Below are positions 1-7,642 of a stretch of DNA of 32,450 nt, piece by piece (the first letter of the stretch is position 1; the number at the start of each line of letters is the position of its first letter). The stretch spans positions 1 through 32,450 of the forward strand of contig JAFWSI010000002.1 of assembly GCA_017519415.1 (NCBI GenBank), given 5' to 3'. The notes under the pieces are model-generated. The model was given only the letters and a program-made list of their open reading frames with translations, was not told where the DNA came from and ran no database searches. The translations under genes were made by a program, and so were the position numbers. Source of the stretch: Ruminococcus sp. (GTDB lineage Bacteria; Bacillota; Clostridia; Oscillospirales; Ruminococcaceae).

Positions 1-1053
1 ATAAGTGAACTGAGTTATCATATAATTGCTCTCGGCGGTATGATTGGTATTGAATCTCCTTGAACCTCTGAGAAAATAGTCGTATTTGACGTCTTTGCCG
101 TTGGAACCGTCGGTATCGTCCCATGTCACGTCCATGGCGTACCATATACCGTCCTCCATCTGGACATAGTTCCACATATGGCCGGTATTGTCTTCAGTAT
201 TCATATTTCCGAATACGAGTACACAGGGGATACTGAGTCTGTCGCAGATAAGCTTGAAGGCTTCGGCGTATCCTTCGCAGACAACGCCCGGCTCTACCAG
301 GGCGCCGATAGGGGAATTGCTGAATCTTGCTCCGGTATCGTAGAATGTGAAGCCTGCAATATAGTCGTGTACGGATTTAAGCTGCTCATAGCGGTCATTG
401 CCTGTAACAGGGATCTTTTCAAGGGCTTCGTCAAGTCTTCTTCCGTATGTTGTCGCTTCGTCAAGTGAAACAAAGCCTTCGAGATAGGCAGGATTAATAA
501 CTAAGGAACGTATTTTCAGAGTTATAATGCCTGTCCGGTAATTGGTGGACGATGTGGTGTCCCTGCCGAGATTTATACTCATAAGGAACGGTTCTATCCA
601 ATAAAGCTCGGGGTAATCAAAGAGAGCAGCGTCGATACCCGGCTTGCAGCTTCCGAAGATAGCTTCCTGATATACCTCCATATCCTCTTCCGAGAAATCC
701 TCGCTGCCCGGCAGCGAATGGAGCTTGACGGTGACCATATTAGGCAGTGGGATAGTGATGCTTGATGTTGTAGGCTTGATAAGGGTTCTTATCTTGTCGT
801 AAACAGCACGGTTGTTTTCGTCGAGAGTGTCGCCGTAGTTATAGGCGTCGCTGCCCGAATAGGAAAGTGCTTTCGGAGCACCTGTAAAAGAGAGCTCCAT
901 ATCTGCGGCGTCTCCGAGCAATAATTCTTCACCCTCCAGAGCGGCTCCTACATACTGTTCGGTATTTGCACCGAAGGTTGCGCCGAATGAGGCGAAGGCA
1001 AGAATAGCAGCAGATGTCAAAAATGAAATTGTCGATGAGATTAATTTTTTCAT
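1..1053 (-). CDS. Secreted transglutaminase-like protein (C-terminus beyond window)
   Basis: The 351 visible residues start with MKKLIS and a hydrophobic signal peptide of about 28 residues, so the protein is probably exported. A transglutaminase-like core is seen by its triad: Cys259 in VCEGYA, His292 in GHMWNYV and Asp308 in MDVTWDD, in the family's usual order and spacing. Such domains act as cysteine proteases or crosslinking/deamidating enzymes on proteins or peptidoglycan; the substrate is unknown. The start is the ATG at 1051-1053, preceded by a strong AGGAGG site (1061-1066). The gene is cut by the left window edge. In Ruminococcus such proteins can carry a C-terminal dockerin, but that end is not visible here. 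The domain is well supported; the biological role is not. Confidence 0.85.
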   Translation of the reverse strand, partial: MKKLISSTISFLTSAAILAFASFGATFGANTEQYVGAALEGEELLLGDAADMELSFTGAPKALSYSGSDAYNYGDTLDENNRAVYDKIRTLIKPTTSSITIPLPNMVTVKLHSLPGSEDFSEEDMEVYQEAIFGSCKPGIDAALFDYPELYWIEPFLMSINLGRDTTSSTNYRTGIITLKIRSLVINPAYLEGFVSLDEATTYGRRLDEALEKIPVTGNDRYEQLKSVHDYIAGFTFYDTGARFSNSPIGALVEPGVVCEGYAEAFKLICDRLSIPCVLVFGNMNTEDNTGHMWNYVQMEDGIWYAMDVTWDDTDGSNGKDVKYDYFLRGSRRFNTNHTAESNYMITQFTY

Positions 1054-1114
1054 AAAGATACCTCCTGACTGAAGCAATTAATTCCCATCCCCTGAAATTT
1101 CTCTGTACACTTAT

Positions 1115-1143
1115 ATTATATACAATTTCCATATAAAAGTCAA
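1115..1143 (-). promoter_or_regulatory. SigA-type promoter of the transglutaminase-like gene
   Basis: On the minus strand, TTGACT (1138-1143) is followed after exactly 17 bp by TATAAT (1115-1120). It lies about 62 bp upstream of the ATG, leaving a leader of roughly 55 nt that contains the AGGAGG site. Confidence 0.8.
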
Positions 1144-1291
1144 TGATTTTTTCTCGTTTTCATGGATAATTAACATTGTAAAGATCTGGGTAAAAATCGC
1201 ACTGAATGAGAATACCGCTATATATAGGCGTAAAATGCCGAAAACACCAAAAAAAACAGTTTTCCCGCTTTATAATTTGTTATATTGTCAC

Positions 1292-1320
1292 TTGAAAATG
1301 CTCTTTCGCTGTGATATACT
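1292..1320 (+). promoter_or_regulatory. SigA-type promoter of the aminotransferase gene
   Basis: TTGAAA (1292-1297), 17 bp, then TATACT (1315-1320). The leader to the ATG at 1380 contains a small hairpin (GTGCA 1336-1340 with TGCAC 1345-1349). The rest of 1144-1291 is AT-rich and I see no gene in it. Confidence 0.7.
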
Positions 1321-1379
1321 TTTAATTGGAGTTTTGTGCATTTTTGCACTCAGTAATATTGAAAGGTGAGATCCAGATA

Positions 1380-2654
1380 ATGAAATTATCTCAGATGACA
1401 AAAGAAGAGCTCGCTTCATTCAAGAGTGAGAACGAGAAGCGCTACAGCGACTTCAAGGCTCAGGGGCTCTGCCTTAATATGGCAAGAGGAAATCCCTGCA
1501 AGGAACAGCTTGAACTCAGTGTTGATATGCTCAGAGTATTCGACGACGGGAACTTTGTCAGTGAGTGCGGCACCGATGTCCGTAATTACGGCGTACCCGA
1601 CGGTATCCCCGAGGCAAAGAAGCTCTTTTCGGATATGATCGGCGTCGGCACAGATGAGATAATCATTTTCGGCAATTCAAGCCTTAACGCTATGTACTGG
1701 ACCGTACAGTGCGCGTTCAACAAGGGCGTGCTCGGCTCAAAGCCCTGGTCTGAGTACGATAAGGTAAAATTCCTGTGTCCTGTTCCGGGCTATGACAGAC
1801 ATTTCAAGGTAACCGAATTCTTCGGCGTTGAAATGATAAATATCCCCATGACTGCTTCGGGTCCCGATATGGATATGATCGAGAGCCTTGTGGAGAAGGA
1901 CGATACTATAAAGGGAATATGGTGTGTTCCTCAGTATTCAAACCCCGACGGTATCTGTTACAGTGATGAGACTGTAAAGCGCTTTGCCGCACTCAGACCC
2001 GCTGCAAAGGATTTCCGCATATTCTGGGATAACGCTTACTGTATACATCACCTTACAGATAAACCGAAATGTATCCTCAATATACTCGATGAGGCCAAGA
2101 AGGCCGGAAATGAGAATATAGTGTATATTTTCGGTTCGACTTCAAAGATCACATTCCCCGGCGCAGGCGTTGCTGTAATGGGAGCAAGCAGGGAGAATGT
2201 CGATGAACTAAAAAAATATCTCGGTATAAGCATAATCAGCTATGATAAGATGAATCAGCTCCGACATGTCAGGTTCTTCGGTACATTTGAGAATATGCTG
2301 GAGCACATGAAGAAGCACATGAGCATAATCGCTCCGAAGTTCAGACTTGTATGTGATAAGCTGGAGAAGGAGATAGCACCTCTCGGAATCGGTCAGTGGA
2401 CAACACCGCAGGGAGGTTACTTTATTTCCTTCAACGCGCCCGCAGGCTGCGCAAAGAGGATAGTTCAGCTATGCAGCGAGGCAGGGGTGACTCTTACGGG
2501 CGCAGGTGCGACCTTCCCTCATGGTATTGATCCCGAGGATAAGAACATCAGGCTTGCACCTACATATCCTTCTGTTGAGGATCTCGGCAAGGCAATGGAT
2601 CTTTTCGTTATCTGTGTAAAGATCGCAGCAGCAGAAAAGCTTCTTTCCGAATAA
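1380..2654 (+). CDS. PLP-dependent aminotransferase, MocR-type aspartate aminotransferase family
   Basis: This 424-residue protein is a fold-type I PLP enzyme of the family known as Aminotran_MocR, some members of which are aspartate aminotransferases. It lacks the DNA-binding domain of true MocR regulators. Visible marks are the family-like N-terminal MARGNPCKEQL, NYGVPDG, the substrate/PLP region QYSNPDG, the Asp-bearing FWDNAY, and FGSTSKITFPG, whose Lys256 should form the PLP Schiff base. The start is the ATG at 1380, with AAAGGTGAG upstream; the frame is open to 1326 but that part lacks a ribosome-binding site. It is monocistronic, between its own promoter and a strong terminator. The likely reaction is aspartate to oxaloacetate with 2-oxoglutarate as acceptor; substrate specificity is inferred from family. 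Confidence 0.88.
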   Translation: MKLSQMTKEELASFKSENEKRYSDFKAQGLCLNMARGNPCKEQLELSVDMLRVFDDGNFVSECGTDVRNYGVPDGIPEAKKLFSDMIGVGTDEIIIFGNSSLNAMYWTVQCAFNKGVLGSKPWSEYDKVKFLCPVPGYDRHFKVTEFFGVEMINIPMTASGPDMDMIESLVEKDDTIKGIWCVPQYSNPDGICYSDETVKRFAALRPAAKDFRIFWDNAYCIHHLTDKPKCILNILDEAKKAGNENIVYIFGSTSKITFPGAGVAVMGASRENVDELKKYLGISIISYDKMNQLRHVRFFGTFENMLEHMKKHMSIIAPKFRLVCDKLEKEIAPLGIGQWTTPQGGYFISFNAPAGCAKRIVQLCSEAGVTLTGAGATFPHGIDPEDKNIRLAPTYPSVEDLGKAMDLFVICVKIAAAEKLLSE

Positions 2655-2662
2655 TTATGATT

Positions 2663-2692
2663 AGCCTCCCGTCTGGTTCGGGAGGCTTTTTT
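2663..2692 (+). terminator. Rho-independent terminator of the aminotransferase gene
   Basis: A perfect 9-bp stem (AGCCTCCCG 2663-2671, CGGGAGGCT 2679-2687) with a 7-nt loop is followed by a run of T. Confidence 0.92.
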
Positions 2693-2696
2693 ATGT

Positions 2697-2732
2697 AAAA
2701 AAGCGGCATATCCTGTACGGATATACCGCTTT
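2697..2732 (-). terminator. Rho-independent terminator of the LCP operon
   Basis: Read on the minus strand, AAAGCGG pairs with CCGCTTT and, after one mismatch, GGATAT pairs with ATATCC around a 5-nt loop (2700-2732). The T run on that strand corresponds to A2697-2702. It sits directly after the stop of the LCP gene. Confidence 0.85.
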
Positions 2733-2735
2733 GGT

Positions 2736-4133
2736 TTATTTCTTAGCAAAGACTTCTTCTTCGATTATCCTGATATTCTCATCTCTGTCGATCTGAAGCA
2801 CACTGCCCACATCAACATCCTCGTCGTAATATGTTCCCTCGGCGGGGATACGTACCTGCTTTGTGGCATACCTTGCAGCAAGCGGCGCTCTCAGTGAGAG
2901 CAGATAAGCCTTGAGCGTGGACATATTGGTAGAAATATCGGGTATAACGTCCGAAGCAAGATTTTTGAACATCGACGGCCTGAATGTCCTGAGCTTAGCA
3001 ATTATAAGTGAGAGCACCCTGCGCTGTCGTTCTGTGCGCTCGAAGTCGCTGTTTCCTACTTTTCTTATACGTGAGTAGGAAAGGGCCTGTTTGCCGTTGA
3101 GGTGCAGTTTCCCGCCGCCGTCAAGGAGGTCTGACATTCTGTCGTCGCCCATAAGCTCGTTTACCTCCGAGATAAGGATAACGTTAATTTCTTCAGCCTC
3201 TGCGTCGGAAACTTCAATATCAACGCCGCCAACTGAATCTACAAGGGAGACAAAGGAGGCAAAGTCAACAGTCACATAGTCGTCTATTCGGACGTCGAAG
3301 TTGTATTCGAGGGTGTCCATAAGAAGCTCGGGACCGCCGAAGGCATAGGCGGCATTTAGCTTGTTCCAGCCGTTGTTGGGGATCTCAACATAGCAGTCAC
3401 GCATGAATGAGGTCATTATTATCTCGTTGGTCTTGCTGTTGAGGGAAACAAGGATCATTGAGTCCGAACGCCCCTGTTCGTCGGCGGAACGTCCGTCGGT
3501 GCCTATGATAAGGAAGCTCCTTACATAGCCCCTGCCCACTGAATCCGCATAGTGGGTACGGCTGCCGGAAGGCTTGTGCTCCATTTTGTTTATGAGTGCA
3601 ACTGAGGTACAGGAATATATGCCGAAAAGCAGCAGGAAAAGTATAATGATGATACGAAGTATTCTTCTGATTATCCTTCCTGTCAGCGATTTGTGACGGT
3701 GTTTTTTCTTTTTGCGGACAGGCTTTTCAGTTTCCGAGTCTGTATCGCGCTTAGGTCTCGGAGGCCTGCTCGGCTGCGCCATGGGAGGCGGAACGGCGGG
3801 CGGCGGAGCCTCATTGCCTGTGCTGCTGTTGTCTACGTACCACTGCGGAGGCTTGTTATTGTAGTCATAATACCCTGGCTCCTCGGGGGAGTGCTGCTGA
3901 GCCGGCTGCGGTATTGCAGGTGGCTTGCCTGACTGAGGAAACTGAGGAGGATCGGCAGTATAATCTGTCTTTGGCTTCTGCTTAGCGGAGCCTGCACGGC
4001 GGTTTATCCTTTTAAGCTGAGGCAGCTCCGACCGGGGAGGCTCGTCGGGAAAGCCGCCGGGTATGAGCATTGTATCCTCGTCGTCTGTATTTTTTATGTT
4101 GTCTGACTCTCTGCCGTTATATCTGTATGGCAT
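2736..4133 (-). CDS. LytR-CpsA-Psr (LCP) family cell-wall glycopolymer ligase
   Basis: LCP proteins are membrane-anchored phosphotransferases that attach teichoic acids or capsule-like polymers to peptidoglycan. The 465 residues comprise a proline-rich, disordered cytoplasmic tail (about 1-135), a basic cluster KKKKHRH, one membrane helix (about 155-178) and an extracytoplasmic LCP domain (about 207-380). Recognisable LCP marks are IGTDGR, RSDSMILVSLN, FMRDCYVEIP, KLNAAYAFGG, VGGVDIEV and ALSYSRIR followed by FERTERQRR. The tail is long for the family. The start is the ATG at 4131-4133 with AAAGGAG seven bases upstream. It is the last gene of the operon with rlmB and the degenerate P-type ATPase, ending at a terminator. 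The family is certain; the polymer transferred is unknown. Confidence 0.9.
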   Translation of the reverse strand: MPYRYNGRESDNIKNTDDEDTMLIPGGFPDEPPRSELPQLKRINRRAGSAKQKPKTDYTADPPQFPQSGKPPAIPQPAQQHSPEEPGYYDYNNKPPQWYVDNSSTGNEAPPPAVPPPMAQPSRPPRPKRDTDSETEKPVRKKKKHRHKSLTGRIIRRILRIIIILFLLLFGIYSCTSVALINKMEHKPSGSRTHYADSVGRGYVRSFLIIGTDGRSADEQGRSDSMILVSLNSKTNEIIMTSFMRDCYVEIPNNGWNKLNAAYAFGGPELLMDTLEYNFDVRIDDYVTVDFASFVSLVDSVGGVDIEVSDAEAEEINVILISEVNELMGDDRMSDLLDGGGKLHLNGKQALSYSRIRKVGNSDFERTERQRRVLSLIIAKLRTFRPSMFKNLASDVIPDISTNMSTLKAYLLSLRAPLAARYATKQVRIPAEGTYYDEDVDVGSVLQIDRDENIRIIEEEVFAKK

Positions 4134-4156
4134 AGCGAGCTCCTTTCTATACTGTG

Positions 4157-4195
4157 AGAACCTGTACCGTTCTTTGAAAGGGCGGCACAGGTTCT
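4157..4195 (-). other. Intercistronic hairpin without U-tract
   Basis: AGAACCTGT (4157-4165) pairs with ACAGGTTCT (4187-4195), continued by CCG/CGG after one mismatch. It lies between the ATPase-like gene and the LCP gene, about 18 nt ahead of the LCP ribosome-binding site. On the transcribed strand no T run follows, so a processing, stability or partial attenuation role is more likely than termination. Confidence 0.55.
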
Positions 4196-4203
4196 TTGTC
4201 TTT

Positions 4204-6738
4204 TTATGTTTTTTTCAGGCTTACCGCCAGGTATGTAAGGGCTGTCCAGGCTATATTGTATACTGTCATGGCTGTAGCCGACATATATACATAGTTGGAC
4301 TGAAAGGCCTTTGACAGTATCAGGAGCATACAAAGCACGAAACCGAGAAGGATAGAAGCAGTCTGAAGGATCAGGCCGATTATTGCCGAGAAGTGTACGA
4401 CCTTGGTGCCGATAAGAAGCTCGGCAAGGGAGGCGAATTTACCTGTCGTCGCCATGGAAGCGCTCAGACGGACGGATTTTTTTGTTTCCTCGTAGAAATC
4501 CTCATGCAGCTTCTTGGGGAGTATCCTTGCCATATCCTCCGGTATACCGAAGAGCCTGTTGAGCTTTTTTACTGTTATGCACGGGTCTATGCTCTTGATG
4601 AACATGCATATCTTCTGCTTGCAGAGCTTTTTAGCCCATTTTTTTACATATCTGTCAGCCACCATGTCAACTATGAACATAGCAGCGAGATTTCCCGATA
4701 TGGAAAGGTACATAACGTCCTTGTTGCCGTCTACGAGCTCTGCTTCCTGGGTCTTTGTGGGAACTCCCTCGATATTATGACTTGTCATGAGCTCGCGGTT
4801 GCCGAAGAGAACCCGCTTGTTGTTTATCCAGCCGCACATGCCCATTCCTTCCTCATAGGAGTAGTTCTCTATAGGATAGAGGGCGCCGTTGCGGCCTGCT
4901 ATGACATCTGTAAAAAGCTGGGACATGGTGCTGCCTGCGGTTGAAGTCAGACTTGCGGCTTCAAGGAAGGCCTCGTCAAGCTTGGTGTTGGAGAACACCT
5001 TTATTCCGTCAAGTCTTACCGTTCCTTCGGGGAACAGGGCATTTGCGTCTATGAGTATCGAATTGGTATCGTAGAAATCGTCAACGCTCTGATAGCCCAG
5101 CATTATGCCCTTGTTTTTTATGGCGCTGTTTGAAACGTTATCAAGTGGTATATTCACCACAAAGGGGATAGCGATGCAGGACGTAGCGCATATGATCATA
5201 CTGAATATGGAAAAGCCGAATGCTGCTGCGTCAAGACTTGCAAATGTTCCCTTGCAGAAGAACGTAAGGAACAGCGATACCAATATCGAAGCGATAAGAC
5301 ACAGCGGAGTGGCCCTGCGGCAGAAATCGTCCGTCATATCCGAGGAATATGTATATCTCAGGAAATCCGTAAGGAAGTCGGTTTTGCGCATGGAAGCAAG
5401 AATGGGGAAATCACCGAGGGTTCCTCTTGTAATCCTTTCCGCGCGGTCCTCGTCCTTTACATAGGTAACACCGTGACGGTCGAAATTCTTGGAAACGAAT
5501 TTGAAGTTTCTTGCCGCTCTTCTTATGATAAGCAGCTTGCCCACTGAATTGATGAGCAGGGCAAGAATGCCGACGGGCATATAGATATGTATATTTTCAG
5601 ATCCGACGAGCTGAGGCCTGAGAAATGCGGGGATAATGGCGATAAGACAGGACAGAGCCGTTACTGCTGTCATTGAATCGCTGTCTGCCTTGAGACTGAA
5701 CAGTTTTCTTACGCCCTTTGTTATCACCGCAAAGGAACAGAGCACTGAAATGATACCGAGTACAAGATGTGCGGTGAGATATGTCCTGATATGGGACATA
5801 CTGAGTATATCGAGTATAGGCCACTGGAACTGATTGGATACAGTGATGAAAAGATTCAGGAAAGCGGTCATTGCAAGAATGACAACTCTTACAGATATGG
5901 TGCTTTTCAGCTCGTATATATCCCTTCCTACATCTTCGACGTCACCGTAATAATTGAAATCGACTATTCTTTTTGTCCGCTTGTTCTTTGAGCGGACCGA
6001 CATGAATTCGTCCGCTTCCTGTGTGATGTGGACATCGAGCTGTCCTGCGTCCACAGGAGCCTTCTCGCTCAGATTGATGCTTGTGAGCTCTGCTCTCGGA
6101 GCAGGCTCAACAGGCTTGGCTGCTTCAACAGCAGCTGGTGAGGGGACGATGTCGGTTATCTGCTTTTTGCCCTCGGGACTTTCTGCCTCTCTTATTATCT
6201 GTATACGGCTGCGCTTTTTCTTTTTGAACTCAGGAGGAGTGTACATATACTCTCCTTCCGGAGTTTCGCGTGCGTAGGTATATTCGTTGTCCTTATCCCT
6301 GCGGTTTTTCTTCCGCTTTTTCTTTTCACTCTTTATTTCCTTGGCGCGGGTGGAGTCGCTCATACGCCTTATCTTCGGCGCCTCGTCGGGAGTCATCTGC
6401 ACGGGAGTTATAGTTCCCGTGGGAGTGATCTTCCTCTGGGGATTGGTGCGGATCTCGCTCATCGCGTCTGCGCTTACCACGGCTATCTTATGCCTTGAGA
6501 GGTCGGCGGGTTTCACGTCGTCCGCGGGCTCGTCATTGCGGAGCGCGTTATCGAAGAGAGCGGATTTTTCATGGGATATGGGAGGCCTTGACTGAGCGGC
6601 TTTCACTAAATCAGGGGACTCAATGGTAGAATTTATTATTTTCTGGGCATCAACTCTGCCCACTTTGGTTTTAGGTTCATGATTTCCGGGAGAATACTCG
6701 TCCAGAATATCCTCCAGCAAGGGTTTCTGTTCCGGCAT
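4204..6738 (-). CDS. Degenerate P1B-type ATPase-like membrane protein (putative pseudo-ATPase)
   Basis: The 844-residue product has a long charged cytoplasmic tail (1-275, very Lys-rich near 134-180), then eight predicted membrane helices (about 280-300, 318-341, 356-374, 386-405, 476-495, 503-530, 783-808, 818-840). This is the helix count of P1B metal-transport ATPases, with the soluble region between helices 6 and 7. Remnants of the family line up: CATSCIAIPF (517-526) where CPCALGLATP is expected; GIMLGYQ; IDANALFPEG (563-572) where FDKTGTLTEG is expected, keeping Asp564 but losing KTGT; GMGMCGW and VLFGNRELM of the nucleotide domain; MFIKSI (712-717) for MLTGDN. The TGE actuator loop and the GDGxND hinge are not recognisable. 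Catalysis as a pump is therefore unlikely. The start is the ATG at 6736-6738 with AAGGAG six bases upstream. Its operon partners are rlmB and an LCP ligase, which suggests a cell-envelope role (inference). Confidence 0.72.
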   Translation of the reverse strand: MPEQKPLLEDILDEYSPGNHEPKTKVGRVDAQKIINSTIESPDLVKAAQSRPPISHEKSALFDNALRNDEPADDVKPADLSRHKIAVVSADAMSEIRTNPQRKITPTGTITPVQMTPDEAPKIRRMSDSTRAKEIKSEKKKRKKNRRDKDNEYTYARETPEGEYMYTPPEFKKKKRSRIQIIREAESPEGKKQITDIVPSPAAVEAAKPVEPAPRAELTSINLSEKAPVDAGQLDVHITQEADEFMSVRSKNKRTKRIVDFNYYGDVEDVGRDIYELKSTISVRVVILAMTAFLNLFITVSNQFQWPILDILSMSHIRTYLTAHLVLGIISVLCSFAVITKGVRKLFSLKADSDSMTAVTALSCLIAIIPAFLRPQLVGSENIHIYMPVGILALLINSVGKLLIIRRAARNFKFVSKNFDRHGVTYVKDEDRAERITRGTLGDFPILASMRKTDFLTDFLRYTYSSDMTDDFCRRATPLCLIASILVSLFLTFFCKGTFASLDAAAFGFSIFSMIICATSCIAIPFVVNIPLDNVSNSAIKNKGIMLGYQSVDDFYDTNSILIDANALFPEGTVRLDGIKVFSNTKLDEAFLEAASLTSTAGSTMSQLFTDVIAGRNGALYPIENYSYEEGMGMCGWINNKRVLFGNRELMTSHNIEGVPTKTQEAELVDGNKDVMYLSISGNLAAMFIVDMVADRYVKKWAKKLCKQKICMFIKSIDPCITVKKLNRLFGIPEDMARILPKKLHEDFYEETKKSVRLSASMATTGKFASLAELLIGTKVVHFSAIIGLILQTASILLGFVLCMLLILSKAFQSNYVYMSATAMTVYNIAWTALTYLAVSLKKT

Positions 6739-6748
6739 AATCTTCTCC

Positions 6749-7537
6749 TTATTCGGCCTGACTGCGCTGTCTGAGCACCTCGTACATAAAGATGCCCGCA
6801 GCAACAGATGCATTAAGCGAATTGATCTTTCCCAGCATGGGAAGCTTTATCATAAAGTCACATTTTTTCTGTATAAGTCTGCTTATCCCGAAGCCTTCCG
6901 AGCCGATGACAAGAGCTATGCCGCCTGTCATATCGGTTTTGGAATAATCGGTGCCCGAAGCATCTGTACCGTATATCCATACTCCGTTTTCCTTGAGCAT
7001 ATCTATACATGATGCAAGATTTGATACTCTTGCCACAGGTACGTAGCTTGCAGCTCCTGCCGATGTCTTGAACACTGTCGCATTCAGGGAAGCGCTCCGG
7101 CGTTTTGGTATTATAACACCGTCGGCACCCGCGGTCTCGGCAGTACGTATTATAGCGCCGAGATTATGAGGATCCTCTATCTCGTCGCAGATGATTATAA
7201 AAGGCTTTGTGCCTTTTTTACGGGATACTTCAAGAATATCCTCAGCTGTCACATATTCTCCGCAGGCGCCCTCTGCGACTACTCCCTGATGGGAAGCGCC
7301 GCCCGCAAGGCGTGAGAGCTTCTTGTCGTCGGCGTCCTTTACAACAACGCCTTTTTCCCTGGCAAGTCTGCGGATGACTCCGAGACTTCCGCTGCTTCCG
7401 TCAATATAGATCGTATCGAGATTAGCGCCTGATTTAAGGGCTTCGATAACGGGATTGCGTCCGCAGATAAGATTTTCGTTTTTTTCGGTCATATTTATAT
7501 CTTTTTCCATATCAGCCGTCAGGCGCGAAACGCCCAT
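6749..7537 (-). CDS. rlmB: 23S rRNA (guanosine-2'-O-)-methyltransferase RlmB/TrmH family
   Basis: This is a SPOUT-class, SAM-dependent 2'-O-ribose methyltransferase; RlmB methylates G2251 in the peptidyl-transferase P-loop of 23S rRNA. It shows the N-terminal substrate-binding piece ENLICGRNPVIEAL and the three knot motifs: EDPHNLGAIIRTAE, VIGSEGFGISRL and LNASVAAGIFMYE. The longest frame gives 262 residues. The start is uncertain: AAAGGAG ends only one base before the ATG at 7537, so the ATG at 7510 or 7492 (MTEKNENL) may be used, and the last best matches family length. It is the first gene of the operon with the ATPase-like and LCP genes; its stop is 10 bases before the next start. The sister enzymes TrmH/Gm18 or a general YacO-type enzyme cannot be excluded. 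Confidence 0.85.
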   Translation of the reverse strand: MGVSRLTADMEKDINMTEKNENLICGRNPVIEALKSGANLDTIYIDGSSGSLGVIRRLAREKGVVVKDADDKKLSRLAGGASHQGVVAEGACGEYVTAEDILEVSRKKGTKPFIIICDEIEDPHNLGAIIRTAETAGADGVIIPKRRSASLNATVFKTSAGAASYVPVARVSNLASCIDMLKENGVWIYGTDASGTDYSKTDMTGGIALVIGSEGFGISRLIQKKCDFMIKLPMLGKINSLNASVAAGIFMYEVLRQRSQAE

Positions 7538-7588
7538 GCTCCTTTTGTTCTGTTGGCGTTCACCCGTAAACGGGGAAACACTGTTTCT

Positions 7589-7617
7589 ATTATACCATTA
7601 ATGAGTAAAAAAAACAA
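7589..7617 (-). promoter_or_regulatory. SigA-type promoter of the rlmB operon
   Basis: On the minus strand, TTGTTT (7612-7617), 17 bp, TATAAT (7589-7594), about 50 bp before the longest rlmB frame. A short T-rich stretch precedes it, between the metallophosphoesterase stop (7643) and this site. Confidence 0.7.
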
Positions 7618-7642
7618 GTATTTTTTATTATTATCTTATCTT

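Noticed and set aside
4393-4944. 183-codon plus-strand frame inside the ATPase-like gene
   Set aside because: No ribosome-binding site and no recognisable domain; the opposite strand encodes a continuous membrane protein with aligned P-type ATPase remnants.
4204-6738. Reading the 844-residue protein as a working heavy-metal exporter
   Set aside because: The DKTGT, TGD, TGE and GDGxND elements needed for the phosphorylation cycle are missing or altered.
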